From NCBI RefSeq assembly GCF_000012945.1, contig NC_007510.1, positions 248,001 through 312,000 of the forward strand: a stretch of DNA of 64,000 bases. Direction: 5' to 3'. The translations under genes were made by a program, and so were the position numbers. This stretch comes from Burkholderia lata (lineage in GTDB: Bacteria > Pseudomonadota > Gammaproteobacteria > Burkholderiales > Burkholderiaceae). A model generated the notes under the pieces. It did not search any database. It had not been told where the DNA came from and worked only from the letters and a program-made list of their open reading frames with translations. Shown one piece after another: positions 58,058 through 64,000 of this stretch (position 1 is the first letter of the stretch; each line of letters opens with the position of its first letter).

Positions 58058-58090
58058 AAGGCTGGCGGTATTTTCACCGCCGGCCTTTTT
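58058..58090 (+). terminator. Attenuator/terminator between rplL and rpoB
   Basis: A 12-bp stem (58058-58069 with 58076-58087, one G:T) is followed by TTTTT. By position it corresponds to the partial terminator that lowers rpoBC expression relative to rplJL in E. coli. Confidence 0.82.
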
Positions 58091-58418
58091 GTGCTTTGTG
58101 GGGTCGTTATTCTGGCACTCATTCGGGAGCCCGAATAATCGGCCCCAGAAGCCAAAGAAAACCGTCTGATCGTTGCGATTGATCACGAATGGCGGTTCTC
58201 TTTGTCTTCTGAAGCGACTGCAGAAGGCAAGTTTGGTCGGGTAGCGGGCAACACAGGCATCCGCTGCCGTCAGCCAGCGGTTGGTAGCGGCCAACCACCA
58301 AGCTTCTCGGCTCGTTCAAGCCGTGTCGGACGGCCATCGGGTCTCAGTCGGTGAACACTCGGGTTTGAAACGTCCAGGTATTCCGCCTCGATAGCACCCG
58401 CCGTGATTCGGAGATCGT
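58091..58418. other. rplL-rpoB intergenic leader
   Basis: About 330 bases without a gene. Nothing recognisable beyond the preceding attenuator; transcription into rpoB is presumably read-through plus possible processing. The rpoB start lacks a strong Shine-Dalgarno (CGGAGATCGT). Confidence 0.5.

Positions 58419-64000
<5,582 letters not shown>

Overview
The window is about 64 kb of high-GC, GC3-rich DNA from a Burkholderia-type betaproteobacterium. It is most likely a member of the Burkholderia cepacia complex, main chromosome. This rests on gene content and order (paaABCDE with a TetR gene, hppD-Lrp, an rrn operon, tRNA-Tyr-Gly-Thr-tuf, tRNA-Trp-secE-nusG-rplKAJL-rpoBC) and on the rRNA and protein sequences. 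No phage, insertion sequence or CRISPR array was found.

Layout. 1-79: start of a metallo-beta-lactamase-fold hydrolase (minus). 80-735: non-coding stretch with a perfect TATAAT and four consecutive hairpins. 736-4836: rlpA-like lipoprotein gene, then rsmI divergent from a yraN-diaA-dolP-cytochrome c operon (envelope and replication housekeeping), then tRNA-Ala(CGC). 4949-10468: small membrane protein, the D-glucarate pair gudD-gudP, and a DUF2239 plus carotenoid-oxygenase operon; the intergenic region between the last two holds two interlocked palindromes and a promoter with direct repeats. 10485-14747: a four-gene ABC exporter operon (adaptor, ATPase, two FtsX-type permeases). 15108-20276: small secreted protein, Mut7-C RNase-like protein, beta-hydroxyacid dehydrogenase, LysE exporter, and an MFS transporter divergent from a LysR regulator. 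20350-24116: a predicted small RNA with a repeated anti-Shine-Dalgarno motif, ompW, and two tandem DUF2957 lipoprotein paralogues. 24552-34481: argC, a flavodoxin-type protein, a YbhB-family protein, pyrE, malic enzyme and the very large indolepyruvate oxidoreductase. 34812-38527: small secreted peptide, hppD divergent from an Lrp regulator, GNAT acetyltransferase, TetR regulator. 38544-43301: DUF1835 protein and the phenylacetyl-CoA epoxidase operon paaABCDE, with a perfect 16-bp palindrome in its promoter. 43501-44772: secreted SGNH hydrolase.

44.9-50.6 kb is a complete rRNA operon (two promoters, boxA, 16S, tRNA-Ile, tRNA-Ala, 23S, 5S, terminator). 50.6-52.8 kb carries no convincing gene; it has an imperfect 115-bp-period duplication and what looks like decayed coding sequence. 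52.8-64.0 kb is the translation and transcription block: tRNA-Tyr, -Gly and -Thr, tuf, tRNA-Trp, secE, nusG, rplK, rplA, rplJ, rplL, rpoB and the first 484 codons of rpoC, which runs off the window.

How genes work together. Aromatic catabolism recurs: hppD (tyrosine to homogentisate), indolepyruvate oxidoreductase (aryl-pyruvates to aryl-acetyl-CoA) and paaABCDE (phenylacetyl-CoA epoxidation), with Lrp and TetR regulators beside them. Malic enzyme would supply pyruvate and NADPH from the C4 acids these routes produce. No complete undescribed multi-gene system is evident. The least explained signals are the interlocked palindromes at 8342-8380, the small RNA at 20350-20414, the structured leader at 257-394, the long AT-rich hairpin at 37792-37857 and the 2.2-kb desert after 5S.
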